A stretch of 64,000 bases of DNA from SURF-32 sp964648365 (GCA_964648365.1 CAZYLK010000006.1:5205-69204), one strand, 5' to 3'; positions 17,163 to 26,597 are shown, numbered from the stretch's first letter. The notes: a model not told the origin generated them from the sequence alone. Numbers and translations are program-made.

Positions 17163-17461
17163 GCGTCGATCCTGATCGCCGGCGCCGCCGCGGAACGGGC
17201 GCCGGCCCGGTCGAAACGTACGGGGCACCGCGCGTATATCGGTCTCTGGCGAACGGCCCTTAAGGCGGAGGGGGGCGGTTCTCGGACCTCCTGCCGCCCC
17301 GCCGCCCGTTAAAACCGCCGGAAGCGGGCAATTCCGGCGGATCGTTTTCAGACGGTGCAGACGCCACCCGATAAACCGAACGGATTGGATTCGGACGGCC
17401 CGCGGCGCGACGATCAACGTGCGTTGCGCCGGCGTCGTCCACGACCCCGAGGGTGGCGGCC

Positions 17462-18259
17462 ATGGCCCGTCGAAAACGAGCACGCCTGATCCTGACCGCC
17501 GTCAGCGGCGCCGCACTGCTGAGCGGCTGCTCGGCCCGCAACGAGGACATCCTTGATTTCCTCCAGGCGCACAAACACGAGGTCTCGGCGATCGAGTACC
17601 GCGTCGGCATCCCCGATGCGATCTCCATCAGCTCTCCCCGGATCCTGGAAATTGACGGCGTCATGCAGACGATCAAGCCGGACGGCAAAATCACCCTCCG
17701 TCTGCTCGGCGACGTCCGCGTCGTGGGTCTGACGACCAAGGAGATCGCACGCAAGATCGAGGTGCTGCTCTCGCGGTACTACGTCGATCCCAAGGTCAGC
17801 GTCACGATCACGAACTACGCCAGCAAGAAATACTACGTCTTCAACGAATCCGGCGCCGGCGGCTACGTACCCTACACCGGCCGCGACACCATTCTGGACG
17901 TGGTCGCGGGGGCGGGAACGTCGTTTCTGTCCTGGACCAGCCACGTGGAAGTGACCCGCCCGCATCCGACCGAGGAGGGCCGGCGCGTCATCCGGGTCGA
18001 CGTCGAGAAGATGCTGAAAACCGGGGACACCAGCGCCAACATTCTGATTGAACCGGACGACATCGTCCGCATCCCGCCGACGCCGGTGGCGTGGCTGGGC
18101 TTCAAGATCCGCGAACTGCTGTGGCCGATCTCGCCGGTGCTGGAGGCGTACACGCAGCCGGCACGTGTGGCCGCGGCGAAGGACGTCTATGACGACGATG
18201 ATGATGACGGCGGCAACAGCGGGCAGAACGGCATTACGATCACCGGACGCCTGCCGTGA
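17462..18259 (+). CDS. Wza-like polysaccharide export lipoprotein
   Basis: A 265-residue exported protein with a basic start (MARRKRAR), hydrophobic core and lipobox LLSGC. The Poly_export domain follows (IEYRVGIPDAISISSPRILEIDG then LLGDVRVVGLTTKEIARKIEVLL and YYVDPKVSVTITNYASKKYYV), then a SLBB-like segment (GAGGYVPYTGRDTILDVVAGAG). Such proteins form the outer-membrane or periplasmic channel for exopolysaccharide. ATG 17462 is preferred over GTG 17453 because GAGGGTGG ends about nine bases before it. A run of five or six Asp (VYDDDDDDGG) near the C-terminus is unusual. The tyrosine kinase gene follows after 106 bases. Confidence 0.9.
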   Translation: MARRKRARLILTAVSGAALLSGCSARNEDILDFLQAHKHEVSAIEYRVGIPDAISISSPRILEIDGVMQTIKPDGKITLRLLGDVRVVGLTTKEIARKIEVLLSRYYVDPKVSVTITNYASKKYYVFNESGAGGYVPYTGRDTILDVVAGAGTSFLSWTSHVEVTRPHPTEEGRRVIRVDVEKMLKTGDTSANILIEPDDIVRIPPTPVAWLGFKIRELLWPISPVLEAYTQPARVAAAKDVYDDDDDDGGNSGQNGITITGRLP

Positions 18260-18365
18260 CAGGGGCCGCGAGTTGAGACGTACGCGAGTGGCCCGCTCGG
18301 CCGCGTGCGGTCCAGGCCGGACCGCAAGGATCGTCGGCCGCAGGCGACGCAACGGATAGCGCTCC

Positions 18366-19277
18366 ATGGGAAGAATCGCTGACGCACTGAAACGCGCCGA
18401 AATGGAGCGCCGTACCGCGCTGGGCCAGGACGGCGGCCTGCTCGACACCGCAACCGCGCTGTGCGAGCCGCCGTCGCGACCCGCCGCGATCCTCACGGCG
18501 CCCTATGCGCCTCCGCCGGCCGCCGACGACAACGACGAGCCGGTCCGACTCGTCGACGGCATGAGCGAGGCGCTGGTCGCCTACTACGCCAAGTCGTCGC
18601 TGATCAGCGAGCAGTACCGCTCCCTGCGCACGCGGCTGCTCAGCCAGAACCCGCAGGGCGAACACAAGATTCTGGCCATTACCAGCGCCATCCCGAAGGA
18701 AGGCAAGAGCGTCACCACGCTGAACCTCGGCTGCACGCTCGCGGAAATCCGTCACCTGAAAGTGCTGGTCGTCGATGGCGACTTCCGCCGCAGTTCGCTG
18801 CGGTCCATGCTGAACGTCAAGAACGGACCCGGTCTGGCCGACGTGCTCGCCGGAACCGCCAGCTACGAAGACGTCATCCAGTCCACGCCGATTCCCAACC
18901 TGTACTTCATCAGCGCCGGACGCACCAACGGACGCTCCGCGGCCGAACTGCTCAGCGCCCGCAACTGCCGCCAGGTCTTCCGCATGATGCAGGCGCAGTT
19001 TCATTACACCATCGTCGATACGCCGCCGGCCACGACCGTGACCGACGCCGGCATCATCGGGCAGATGTGCAACGGCGTGATCGTCATCGTGCGACTCAAC
19101 CACACGCACGAAAGCTCGACCAAGCGCGCCGTCCGCCTCTTGCAGTCGAACAACATTCCGATCCTGGGGTGCCTGATCATCGGCCGCGACCGGCCCTTCA
19201 TCGGCTACGGATACGGATACGGCTACAACTACTACCGCTACTACGACTACTACCGCAAGGCGGAGGAGAAGCGGTGA
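18366..19277 (+). CDS. Bacterial tyrosine kinase, CpsD/CapB type, exopolysaccharide regulation
   Basis: A 303-residue BY-kinase without a fused Wzz membrane domain. The Walker A motif SAIPKEGKSVTTLNLG lies near residue 110, Walker A' is VLVVDGDFRRSSL, and the Walker B region is HYTIVDTPPA. The tail from about 277 to 297 holds ten Tyr among 17 residues (repeated GY, then NYY, RYY and DYY), the autophosphorylation cluster of this family. Cycles of phosphorylation control polymerisation and export of polysaccharide. A separate Wzz-like activator is not seen in the window. The stop overlaps the next start by four bases. Confidence 0.93.
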   Translation: MGRIADALKRAEMERRTALGQDGGLLDTATALCEPPSRPAAILTAPYAPPPAADDNDEPVRLVDGMSEALVAYYAKSSLISEQYRSLRTRLLSQNPQGEHKILAITSAIPKEGKSVTTLNLGCTLAEIRHLKVLVVDGDFRRSSLRSMLNVKNGPGLADVLAGTASYEDVIQSTPIPNLYFISAGRTNGRSAAELLSARNCRQVFRMMQAQFHYTIVDTPPATTVTDAGIIGQMCNGVIVIVRLNHTHESSTKRAVRLLQSNNIPILGCLIIGRDRPFIGYGYGYGYNYYRYYDYYRKAEEKR

Positions 19278-20608
19278 ACCCCGGGGCATCCCGCTGCGAA
19301 CAACCCGACCCGCCCGCCGTCACGGAAGCGCCGGCGCTTCAGGGACGGCTCATCGTCTGCGTCGCAAGCTGCTGGAACTACGATCCCACCAGCAAGCACC
19401 AGATCATGAAGCGCCTGGCGCGGCATAACGACATCCTGTGGATCAACTATCGCGGCACCCGCCGACCGGCGCTGAACGGCAGCGACCTGCGCGGCATCGT
19501 CAGCACGCTTGGCCGCGTCGCACGCGGCATCGAGAGCGTCGACGCCGGAGTGCGGCAGTTGACGCCGCTGGTCATCCCCGGCGCCGGCGGACCCTGGCTG
19601 GGCGCCGCGCAGCGCCGGCTGCTGGTCTCCCAGGTCCGCCGCGCGGCCCGTCGCACCCGCCGAAACCCTGACCAGCCCGTGCAGATATGGTCGTTCGCGC
19701 CTGACGTGCCGTACCTGGCAGGTACGCTCGACGAAGAAGTCTTCGTGTACTACTGCGTAGATGAATTCGCGAAGTTTGAAGGGGTCGACGCGGACTACAT
19801 CCGACGGCTCGAACGCCAGACGCTCGACGCCGCCGACGTCGTCATCGCCAGCTCGGCCCAGCTCGCCCACGTCAAGGGACGCATCCGCGACGACATCCAC
19901 CTCGTTCGCCACGGCGTCGAGTTCGATCACTTCGCCCGCGCCTGGCGCGAGACCGGCCCAAGGCCGGCGGACATGCCGGACAACAACCGCCCGACGCTCG
20001 GCTTCTTCGGCCTCGTCCATCACTGGGTCGATGTTGAACTGCTGACGAATCTCGCCCGGCTGCGGCCGCAGTACAACATCGTCATCATTGGCGACTGCAA
20101 GGTGGACGTCTCCGCTCTGGCCGCTCAGCCGAACGTCTCGTTGCTGGGCCGCAAGCCGTACGCGTCGCTGCCCGACTATTGTCGATGGTTCGACGCGGCC
20201 CTGCTGCCCTTCGTCTGCGGGCCGTCCACGCACGAGATCAACCCGATCAAGCTCCGCGAATACCTGGCCGCCGGTCTGCGGACGATCGCCACACCGCTGC
20301 CGGAAGCCATCCGATACCGCGGCGTGGTCCGCTTCGCCGATCCGCGCGGCGGACTCATCGGCGCAGAACGCTACGCCGCCACGTGCGATTCCGCGCTTGA
20401 TGCGGCCACGTCATCCGCGCCCGACGCAAACCGCGCCGCCCGCGAGCGCATCGCCGCAACCGTAGCGGCCGAATCGTGGGACGGCGTCGTCGAACGATTG
20501 GCGGCCATCGTTGCGGACGTGCGCATCACGAAAACGGCCACCGCGCCCGCGCGCACGCTGACGCCGACCCGGCGGCCCGCCGCCCGCTCGCTCGCCCTTC
20601 CGGCGTGA
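19274..20608 (+). CDS. GT-B fold glycosyltransferase, TuaH-like
   Basis: A 444-residue cytoplasmic glycosyltransferase. The N-terminal domain (GRLIVCVASCWNYDPTSKHQIMKRLA) and the motif FVYYCVDEFAKFEG are typical of TuaH-like enzymes of teichuronic acid and exopolysaccharide clusters. The C-terminal GT-B domain includes LGFFGLVHHWVDVELL, NIVIIGDC, LLGRKPYASLPDYCRWFDAALLPF and HEINPIKLREYLAAGLRTIATP, the last being the nucleotide-sugar site. GTG 19274 overlaps the kinase stop and is preceded by an excellent GGAGGAG at 19262-19268; the longer frame upstream is a shadow of the kinase gene. The donor and acceptor are unknown. Confidence 0.9.
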   Translation: MNPGASRCEQPDPPAVTEAPALQGRLIVCVASCWNYDPTSKHQIMKRLARHNDILWINYRGTRRPALNGSDLRGIVSTLGRVARGIESVDAGVRQLTPLVIPGAGGPWLGAAQRRLLVSQVRRAARRTRRNPDQPVQIWSFAPDVPYLAGTLDEEVFVYYCVDEFAKFEGVDADYIRRLERQTLDAADVVIASSAQLAHVKGRIRDDIHLVRHGVEFDHFARAWRETGPRPADMPDNNRPTLGFFGLVHHWVDVELLTNLARLRPQYNIVIIGDCKVDVSALAAQPNVSLLGRKPYASLPDYCRWFDAALLPFVCGPSTHEINPIKLREYLAAGLRTIATPLPEAIRYRGVVRFADPRGGLIGAERYAATCDSALDAATSSAPDANRAARERIAATVAAESWDGVVERLAAIVADVRITKTATAPARTLTPTRRPAARSLALPA

Positions 20609-20729
20609 CGTTTCACAATCAATTCACAACGCCGATGCGCGGACGCCCTCCCGCAGACCGGCGCCGCGCACACGAGGCACGATCTCCGACGTCCGCGGCG
20701 CCCAGGCCGGGCGGAGCGCCGAGCGCCGT

Positions 20730-20759
20730 TTGTTCACACGACGCTCCGCGGCGTATCTT
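20730..20759 (+). promoter_or_regulatory. Candidate sigma-70 promoter for dnaB
   Basis: TTGTTC at 20730-20735 and TATCTT at 20754-20759 are separated by 18 bases, 115 bases before the dnaB start. Three of six and four of six positions match the consensus. No stronger pair is seen between the two genes. Confidence 0.28.
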
Positions 20760-20873
20760 CCCCCTCGGCACGACGTTGCACCACGCGGCGCGCCGGATCC
20801 GATTTCTGCGGGAGTTACCCGGTTGCAACGCGGGGGTGGCTCGGTCACTATCCGGCCGCGGAAGGAGACGCCC

Positions 20874-22280
20874 ATGTCCACGGCCCCGAAGGAAAAACCC
20901 GCAACCGGCAGCCAGCCCGCCGGCCGCGTCCCGCCCCAGGATCTCGACGCCGAAATGGCCCTGCTCGGCTCCATGATGATGGACCGCGAGACGGTGGGCC
21001 TGACGCTCCAGATCATCGGCCGCCACGACGTCAACTGGTTCTACCGGCCTGACCACCGCAAGCTCTTCGAAGTGCTGGTCGACATCTATGACCAGAACCT
21101 GCCCATCGACCTGGTGCTGGTATCGGACGAGCTGCGCCGCCGCGGGCTCATGGACGAGATTGGCGGCGAGGACTACATGATCCAGCTTGCGGAGAGCTTC
21201 TCCGACTGGGCCAACGCCGAGCACTACGCCCGCGTTGTTCGCGACAAGGGCATGTTGCGCGATCTGATCCGCTGCACGCATGAAATCGCCGACGAAGCCT
21301 ACACCGCGGCCGACGAAGCGAAGGTCATCCTCGACGAAGCGGAGCGCAAGCTGTTCGGCGTGACGGAAAGGCGCGTCTCGGGCACGGCGGTGCCGCTGTC
21401 GGAGACGCTCGCGCGGCTCGCCCGTCAGCTTGAAGCGCGCGGCGATGAGGGAATTCTGACCGGCGTACCGACGGGCTTCTACAAGCTCGACGAACTGACC
21501 AGCGGCTTCCAGTTCGGCGACCTGATCATCGTGGCCGCGCGCCCGTCCATGGGCAAGACGGCGCTGGGTTTGTCGATGGCCGAACACATGGCCGTCCACG
21601 AAGGCAAGCGCGTCGTCTTCTTCTCGATGGAAATGAGCAACGAGCAAGTCGCCCAGCGACTGCTGTGCAGCCACACCCGGTTCGACTCACACAAGCTGCG
21701 CCGCCGCATGTTGGGCGAGGATGACGCCCAGCGACTGATGATGGCCTGCGACGAACTGGCCCGGGCGGAATTCTACGTGGACGACACGCCGGGCATGACC
21801 GTGCTGGAACTGCGTTCCAAGGCACGGCGGCTGGCCATGCAACGGCACATCGACGCGGTGTTCATCGACTATCTCCAACTGATGCACTCGCCCGGCTCGG
21901 AGAGCCGCCAGGCGGAAGTCGCCGCCATCAGCCGCGGGCTTAAGTCGCTCGGTCGCGAACTCAACGTGCCGATCGTCGTCATGGCTCAGCTCAACCGAAT
22001 GGCCGAGGAGCGCCAGGGCCATCGCCCCCGCATGAGCGACCTGCGCGAATCCGGCGCGATCGAACAGGACGCCGACGTCATTCTCCTGATCCACCGCGAG
22101 GAATACTACAAGCCCGAGGACGAGGCCGTGGCCGGCCTGGCCGAGATCATCATCGCCAAGCAGCGCAACGGCCCGACGGATACGGTCAAGGTCACGTTCA
22201 ACAAGCGCTCGACGCGTTTCGAGAACTATGCCCCCGAGGCGGCCGCCATGAGCTACGCGGGCGGGCCGGCGCCCTTCTGA
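20874..22280 (+). CDS. dnaB: Replicative DNA helicase DnaB
   Basis: A 468-residue hexameric helicase that unwinds DNA at the replication fork. The N-terminal domain begins PPQDLDAEMALLGSMMMDRE (primase-interacting). The RecA-like C-terminal domain contains Walker A ARPSMGKTALGLS near residue 225, the DnaB motifs VVFFSMEMSNEQVAQRLL, Walker B AVFIDYLQLM, IVVMAQLNR and MSDLRESGAIEQDADVI, and the C-terminal arginine finger region IAKQRNGPTDTVKVTF. Start 20874 has GAAGGAG seven bases upstream; the frame extends further back but into non-homologous sequence. No intein is present. Length matches the family. Confidence 0.97.
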   Translation: MSTAPKEKPATGSQPAGRVPPQDLDAEMALLGSMMMDRETVGLTLQIIGRHDVNWFYRPDHRKLFEVLVDIYDQNLPIDLVLVSDELRRRGLMDEIGGEDYMIQLAESFSDWANAEHYARVVRDKGMLRDLIRCTHEIADEAYTAADEAKVILDEAERKLFGVTERRVSGTAVPLSETLARLARQLEARGDEGILTGVPTGFYKLDELTSGFQFGDLIIVAARPSMGKTALGLSMAEHMAVHEGKRVVFFSMEMSNEQVAQRLLCSHTRFDSHKLRRRMLGEDDAQRLMMACDELARAEFYVDDTPGMTVLELRSKARRLAMQRHIDAVFIDYLQLMHSPGSESRQAEVAAISRGLKSLGRELNVPIVVMAQLNRMAEERQGHRPRMSDLRESGAIEQDADVILLIHREEYYKPEDEAVAGLAEIIIAKQRNGPTDTVKVTFNKRSTRFENYAPEAAAMSYAGGPAPF

Positions 22281-22313
22281 CGCCGTGCGCAGTGCGACGC
22301 AGCCCGAGGCGTC

Positions 22314-24224
22314 TCAGGCGCTGTCCTGACGCTTGAGCACGACGATGGTCACGTCATCTTCCTGCGGCGCGCCATCCGCAAACGTCTTCGCCTCGTGGTA
22401 GATTCCCCGGATCAGCGTTTCCGGCGGCTCGCCCGCTTGCTGCAGGATCACCCGCTGAAGCCGCTCCAGCCCGAACAGTTCTCGCGCGGCCGTCGCCCAC
22501 TCGAACACGCCGTCGGTCAGCACGATCAGCATGTCGCCCGGCTCGAACGGGAATTCCGTTCCGCGCCCGTACGGGGCCTCGGCCATGACGCCCAGCGGCA
22601 TTCCGTCGGTCCGGCACACGACCAGATCCCGCTCGCGGGCGCGATAGTGATAGATCGGTCCATGTCCGGCCGAGCAGACGCAGACCCGGTGTGCGGACGG
22701 TTCCACGACTACGCCGGCATAGGTCACGAACCGGCCGCGCGGAAGGTCGGCCACCAGCAGATCGTTGAGTCGGCTCAGCAGAACGCTCAGATCGTGGAGA
22801 ATCGCAAAACTGGCCCGTGCGTACGCCCGGCACACCGCCGTCACCAGCGCGGGCCCCACTCCGTGTCCCGACACGTCCGCCAGTGAGATGAACAACCGCC
22901 CGTCCGGGAGCACCTGCCAGTCATAGTAGTCGCCGCCGGTCTTGTCGGCCGGTTTGCTCCAGCCGGCGACGATGTAACCCGGCAGGTCCGGCGCGGAAGT
23001 GGGCAGCAGACCCTGCTGGATCTCCCGCGCGATATCGAGGTCGCGCTCGATCCGCTTCCGCGCCGCCTTCTCGACGGCGAGCCGGTCCACATTTGCACGG
23101 AGATCCGCGGTCATCACGTTGAAACTGTGGGCAAGCGTGTGGATCTCCGTGGCCGTCGCGGTTTCATCGACGCGCGCTTCGAGGTTGCCGGCGCTGATCT
23201 GCGCCACGCTGTGTTCGAGCGCCGAGATCGGAGCGGCCACTCTGCCGGCGACCCAGTAGATGCACGCGCCCATCAACAGCAACGTGATCACCAGCGCCGA
23301 TGCGCCGACCACGACGCGATGGCGAACGCTGCTGAGCACCGCCTCCGCCGGCATACGGCACACGAACACCCATCCGGTGGATGGCACCGACGCATAGAAC
23401 ACGCCCACCGGTCCGTCCGACTCCCAACGATCGATCCAGGCGGCGCCGTCATGTCCGGAAAGCATGGCCGGCACGACTTCCGCCAGACCCGATGCGCCCT
23501 CCTGCGCGCCGTACTCCAGCACCGTGCGTGCCATGATCCGCGTCGCGTCCGGATGAAAAACGTATCGCCCGTCCGGGGTCAGAATCACAAAGTCGAGTTG
23601 CTCGTGCAGGGAGTGTCCGACGGTTTCCCGCAGGCGAGGCAAGTCGATGTCGACGGTGCAGACGCCGCCGAACGTGCCTTCCGGCGTCGTGAACGGCGCC
23701 GAATAGGTGCTCATCAGCGTGTTGCCCGCCCCCTCGTCGAAGTAAGGCTCGCTCCAGACGCCCTTGCCCAGCCGTCTCGGCTCGCTGTACCACGTATAGG
23801 CCGGGTCGGAGAACCAGTCATACACGCTTTCGTCGATGTTGACGCGGCGGAAGCGCGGCCCGTCCCGGCACACGTACGGACCGAACAGACCCTCCGGCTT
23901 GCGCGTGCCCGGCTCGAACGCCGCGCAGGAGCCGTAGATCAGCGCCATCTGACCGACGTTGGACTCCAGCCGTTCGTAAACCTCGTCGTCCGAGAGACGG
24001 TCCGCCGCCTCCAGATGCCGGGCCGACACTTCCGCCACCCGCGCCGCCTCCGACAGGTAGCCGTCGAGGCGCGCGGTAAAACTGCTTGCCAGCCGGGACA
24101 TCGCCCGCTCCGCCGCCAGTTCGGATTCCTCGTACAGCGCAACGCCCGCGAACCCCAGGATGACCACGTAGATCACCAGCGTCGGTCCGGCGATCATCAG
24201 CATCATCTGGTGGCGCAGTTTCAC
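22314..24224 (-). CDS. Membrane sensor PP2C-type phosphatase, RsbU/SpoIIE family
   Basis: A 636-residue protein. Membrane helix 1 (about 8-30), a periplasmic double-Cache-like sensor (to about 290; WYSEPRRLGKGVWSEPYFDEGAG and FGGVCTVDIDLPRLRE), helix 2 (VVVGASALVITLLLMGACIYWV), a HAMP domain (AAPISALEHSVAQISAGNLEARV) and a SpoIIE phosphatase domain with DIAREIQQGLLPTSAP, GGDYYDW, LADVSGHGVGPAL, YAGVVV and GDMLIVLTDGVFEW. Metal-binding Asp and Gly residues are all present. Such phosphatases dephosphorylate STAS antagonists; the STAS protein at 7744-8079 is a possible but unlinked substrate. It lies last in a kinase-phosphatase-phosphatase series. Confidence 0.92.
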   Translation of the reverse strand: MKLRHQMMLMIAGPTLVIYVVILGFAGVALYEESELAAERAMSRLASSFTARLDGYLSEAARVAEVSARHLEAADRLSDDEVYERLESNVGQMALIYGSCAAFEPGTRKPEGLFGPYVCRDGPRFRRVNIDESVYDWFSDPAYTWYSEPRRLGKGVWSEPYFDEGAGNTLMSTYSAPFTTPEGTFGGVCTVDIDLPRLRETVGHSLHEQLDFVILTPDGRYVFHPDATRIMARTVLEYGAQEGASGLAEVVPAMLSGHDGAAWIDRWESDGPVGVFYASVPSTGWVFVCRMPAEAVLSSVRHRVVVGASALVITLLLMGACIYWVAGRVAAPISALEHSVAQISAGNLEARVDETATATEIHTLAHSFNVMTADLRANVDRLAVEKAARKRIERDLDIAREIQQGLLPTSAPDLPGYIVAGWSKPADKTGGDYYDWQVLPDGRLFISLADVSGHGVGPALVTAVCRAYARASFAILHDLSVLLSRLNDLLVADLPRGRFVTYAGVVVEPSAHRVCVCSAGHGPIYHYRARERDLVVCRTDGMPLGVMAEAPYGRGTEFPFEPGDMLIVLTDGVFEWATAARELFGLERLQRVILQQAGEPPETLIRGIYHEAKTFADGAPQEDDVTIVVLKRQDSA

Positions 24225-24276
24225 GGGACGCTCGAGTAACGCCGGAGCCTTCGGACGGACTGCCCGCCGGTCGGCC

Positions 24277-25101
24277 CTATGTTACCCGCCCGGTCGGCGG
24301 CCGGTAGATCAGCACCGACAGATCGTCCGGCTTGCACGGGCCCTCGCCGTCGGACGCCATGCGCTGCCGGCACCGGTCCACGAGCGTCCGGGCGCACGCG
24401 GGCAGATCGCCCCGACGGACGATCCCGCAGATCTCGTCCAGTCGCAGATTGTCAAACAGCCCGTCGCTGGCCACCACCAGTGTATCGCGCGGGTTGAGCC
24501 GAACCACCGGCCCCACGTCGATGCGCATGTCGCCGGAGCCGACCATGTTCGACACGACGTGCCGGTCGTCGTGCTCCATGGCGGCGTCCTTGTCGAGCAG
24601 CCCCGCCTCCACACTGTAGCCGACGGGCGAATGCGCGATCGTCTGCATCCGGATGCGGCCGCGTTGCCCCGTAATGAACACCTCCGAATCGCCCACGTGG
24701 TACGAACGCACGCGTCCGTCGTCGATTTCCACCACCGCCAGCGTCGTGGCCGCGCCCACCCCGAGACCGCGCACGGCCTCGTTGGCCCGGTCGAAACCGG
24801 CCAGAATGCCGGGCTGAAGCTCGCCCCCGCCGGCAAGCGATGCCTCGATCTGCTCAGCGACGGACGCGACCGCCAGGTGCGACGCCTGCTCGCCCGCCGG
24901 CAGCCCGCCGAAACCGTCCGCCAGAATCAGAACGCCCCGCCGCCCGTTCACCGGCGCTACCACGATCGCATCCTCGTTGAGGTCCGCCCCATCCGGACGC
25001 CGATGCGTGTAGTAGGCGACGCGACCGCCCGCCACGGCCATGCACTCCGGCCCGGCCATGTCCTCGGCGATCAACATTCGCGTGGCGCCGATCGCGGTCA
25101 C
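24277..25101 (-). CDS. PP2C-family protein Ser/Thr phosphatase
   Basis: A 274-residue single-domain phosphatase. PDGADLNEDAIVVAP, GVLILADGFGGLPAGEQAS, AATTLAVVEIDDGRVRSYHVGDSEVFI, SNMVGSGD, DTLVVASDGLFDNL and KPDDLSVLIYR are the ordered PP2C motifs with metal ligands Glu43/Asp44 and Asp62. Five bases separate it from the upstream zinc-ribbon Ser/Thr kinase, so the two are a natural writer/eraser pair. It has an N-terminal extension of about 25 residues without a signal peptide. Confidence 0.92.
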   Translation of the reverse strand: MTAIGATRMLIAEDMAGPECMAVAGGRVAYYTHRRPDGADLNEDAIVVAPVNGRRGVLILADGFGGLPAGEQASHLAVASVAEQIEASLAGGGELQPGILAGFDRANEAVRGLGVGAATTLAVVEIDDGRVRSYHVGDSEVFITGQRGRIRMQTIAHSPVGYSVEAGLLDKDAAMEHDDRHVVSNMVGSGDMRIDVGPVVRLNPRDTLVVASDGLFDNLRLDEICGIVRRGDLPACARTLVDRCRQRMASDGEGPCKPDDLSVLIYRPPTGRVT

Positions 25102-25105
25102 ATCC

Positions 25106-26404
25106 TCAGCTCCGTTGGGAGAGCCGTTTTACACACCACGGACAGAAGTCCCAGTAGTCGCGCAACACGCCCCACCGGCAATGAGCGCAGCGATCGCGCG
25201 TTCCCGCCAGAGGCCACGCCCGCGTGAGCTTCCGCCGGCACCAGGGGCAGTAGCGCATGAAGGGCATAATCCACTTATCGGCGCAGTCAGCGTTTCCGCA
25301 TCGGCCCGCGTAACGCACGTCGGAATAGCGGTAGACGCTGTCGGGGTGAATCGCAGCGCCGTAGCACCAGCCGCAGAACCGCCAGTCCGACTTGACGCCG
25401 CGCCGGCAGCGCGGGCAGCGCTGTGGAAACCGGGTCGGCTGCTTCGCCGGCTTCCGACGGGCGCCGCACCAGGGGCATCCCTGCATCACTTCGGCCATTG
25501 GACCGGTGCAGCGATGACAGGCCTCGCGAACCTCCAGCGATGACCCGAAGTTGCGCGAGAACTCCTGCCAGCGCAGCGACTTCCACTTCACGCCGCTTTC
25601 CGTCTTGCGCCCCCGGCGCGTCGCTGTCCGCCGTATGACCCGCCCGCGGATGCGCCCGAACGCACGCGCCAGCGCGTCGGCATCTGCATAGCGCCGCTCG
25701 CTGTCCACCTCCAGCGAGCGCTTCAGCAGTTTGATCATCTCCGGGTGGACCGTTCGACGCAGCCGATCCATCCCCGCGGGGGGCCAGGCGAACGGCCACT
25801 CGGGCAATACGCCCGCAAACATCCGGTACAACACCAGACCCAGCGAAAACACGTCCGATCGCAGGGAGACTTTGCCCATCGCCTGCTCGGGCGCGATGTA
25901 ACCGACGGTGCCTGATCCCGAGGCCACCATCGTCCGCAGCGCCAGCCGGGCAATGCCGAAGTCCGCCAGCCGCACGCGGTTGTCCGGAAACAGAATGAAG
26001 TTCTCCGGCTTGATGTCGCGGTGCATGATGTGTTTGCGATGGGCGTAGGCCACCGCGTCGATCATCTGCGTGGCGAGTTGAAGACTGGTCCGCGGCGACA
26101 TCCGCCGGGCGAGGCGGTCGCACAACGTCTCGACGCCCAGCGGACTGGCGACGTAGAACACGCCGTCGATGACCCCGGCATCCTTGATGGGCAGGATGTT
26201 CGGATGATCGAGCTGCGCCGTCATGCGGACTTCCTTGCGGAAGTCGTTCATCATGTCCCGTGTGACCTGCGAGGGATGCGGCACCTTAAGAGCCACCGGA
26301 ACGCCCGAGACCGTATCCCGCGCCTGATAGACCGTAGCGTACCCCCCCTCCGCCAGGCGCCGCTCGATGCGGTACTTTCCGAGTTTGCCGCGCACGCGAA
26401 TCAA
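25106..26404 (-). CDS. Ser/Thr protein kinase with C-terminal zinc-ribbon array
   Basis: A 432-residue kinase. The Hanks-type domain (about 8-255) has RRLAEGGYATVYQA (glycine loop), Lys40 in VALKVPH, IMHRDIKPENF with catalytic Asp130, LADFGIARL at 147-153 and GYIAPEQAMG. The last 140 residues carry four paired CxxC or CxxxxC modules, each ending in GCPWC, FCGWC, YCPWC or FCPWC, which look like tandem zinc ribbons; there is no membrane helix. The start is a TTG at 26404, six bases after GGAG; a TTG one codon upstream is also possible. It is followed by a PP2C phosphatase gene. The ribbons may be a substrate- or nucleic-acid-binding module; that is inference. Confidence 0.9.
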   Translation of the reverse strand: MIRVRGKLGKYRIERRLAEGGYATVYQARDTVSGVPVALKVPHPSQVTRDMMNDFRKEVRMTAQLDHPNILPIKDAGVIDGVFYVASPLGVETLCDRLARRMSPRTSLQLATQMIDAVAYAHRKHIMHRDIKPENFILFPDNRVRLADFGIARLALRTMVASGSGTVGYIAPEQAMGKVSLRSDVFSLGLVLYRMFAGVLPEWPFAWPPAGMDRLRRTVHPEMIKLLKRSLEVDSERRYADADALARAFGRIRGRVIRRTATRRGRKTESGVKWKSLRWQEFSRNFGSSLEVREACHRCTGPMAEVMQGCPWCGARRKPAKQPTRFPQRCPRCRRGVKSDWRFCGWCYGAAIHPDSVYRYSDVRYAGRCGNADCADKWIMPFMRYCPWCRRKLTRAWPLAGTRDRCAHCRWGVLRDYWDFCPWCVKRLSQRS

Positions 26405-26424
26405 CAATTACTCCGGGGGAAGAA

Positions 26425-26456
26425 GGGAGTAAGGGAGCGAGGGAGTAAGGGAGTAA
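26425..26456. repeat. Four-unit GGGAGTAA octamer array (left copy)
   Basis: The plus strand reads GGGAGTAA, GGGAGCGA, GGGAGTAA, GGGAGTAA directly upstream of the kinase start. An inverted copy lies at 26598-26629, before the secA stop. Between them lie about 140 bases with no gene. Confidence 0.9.
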
Positions 26457-26597
26457 GGCAAGAACAGATTGACACATCTCATATAATTGGTCGCTCGTGT
26501 GGCCAATCGGTGCCGGCAATCCGCGACTGCATTCGTCGCCTCGTCATCTCCCAATTCGCTCAGCACGCAAAAGTGTATACGGGCGCAAGTCCTTCCC

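Noticed and set aside
26469..26487. TTGACA followed by TATAAT
   Set aside because: Both boxes are perfect but only seven bases apart, too close for a sigma-70 promoter, and no plus-strand gene follows.
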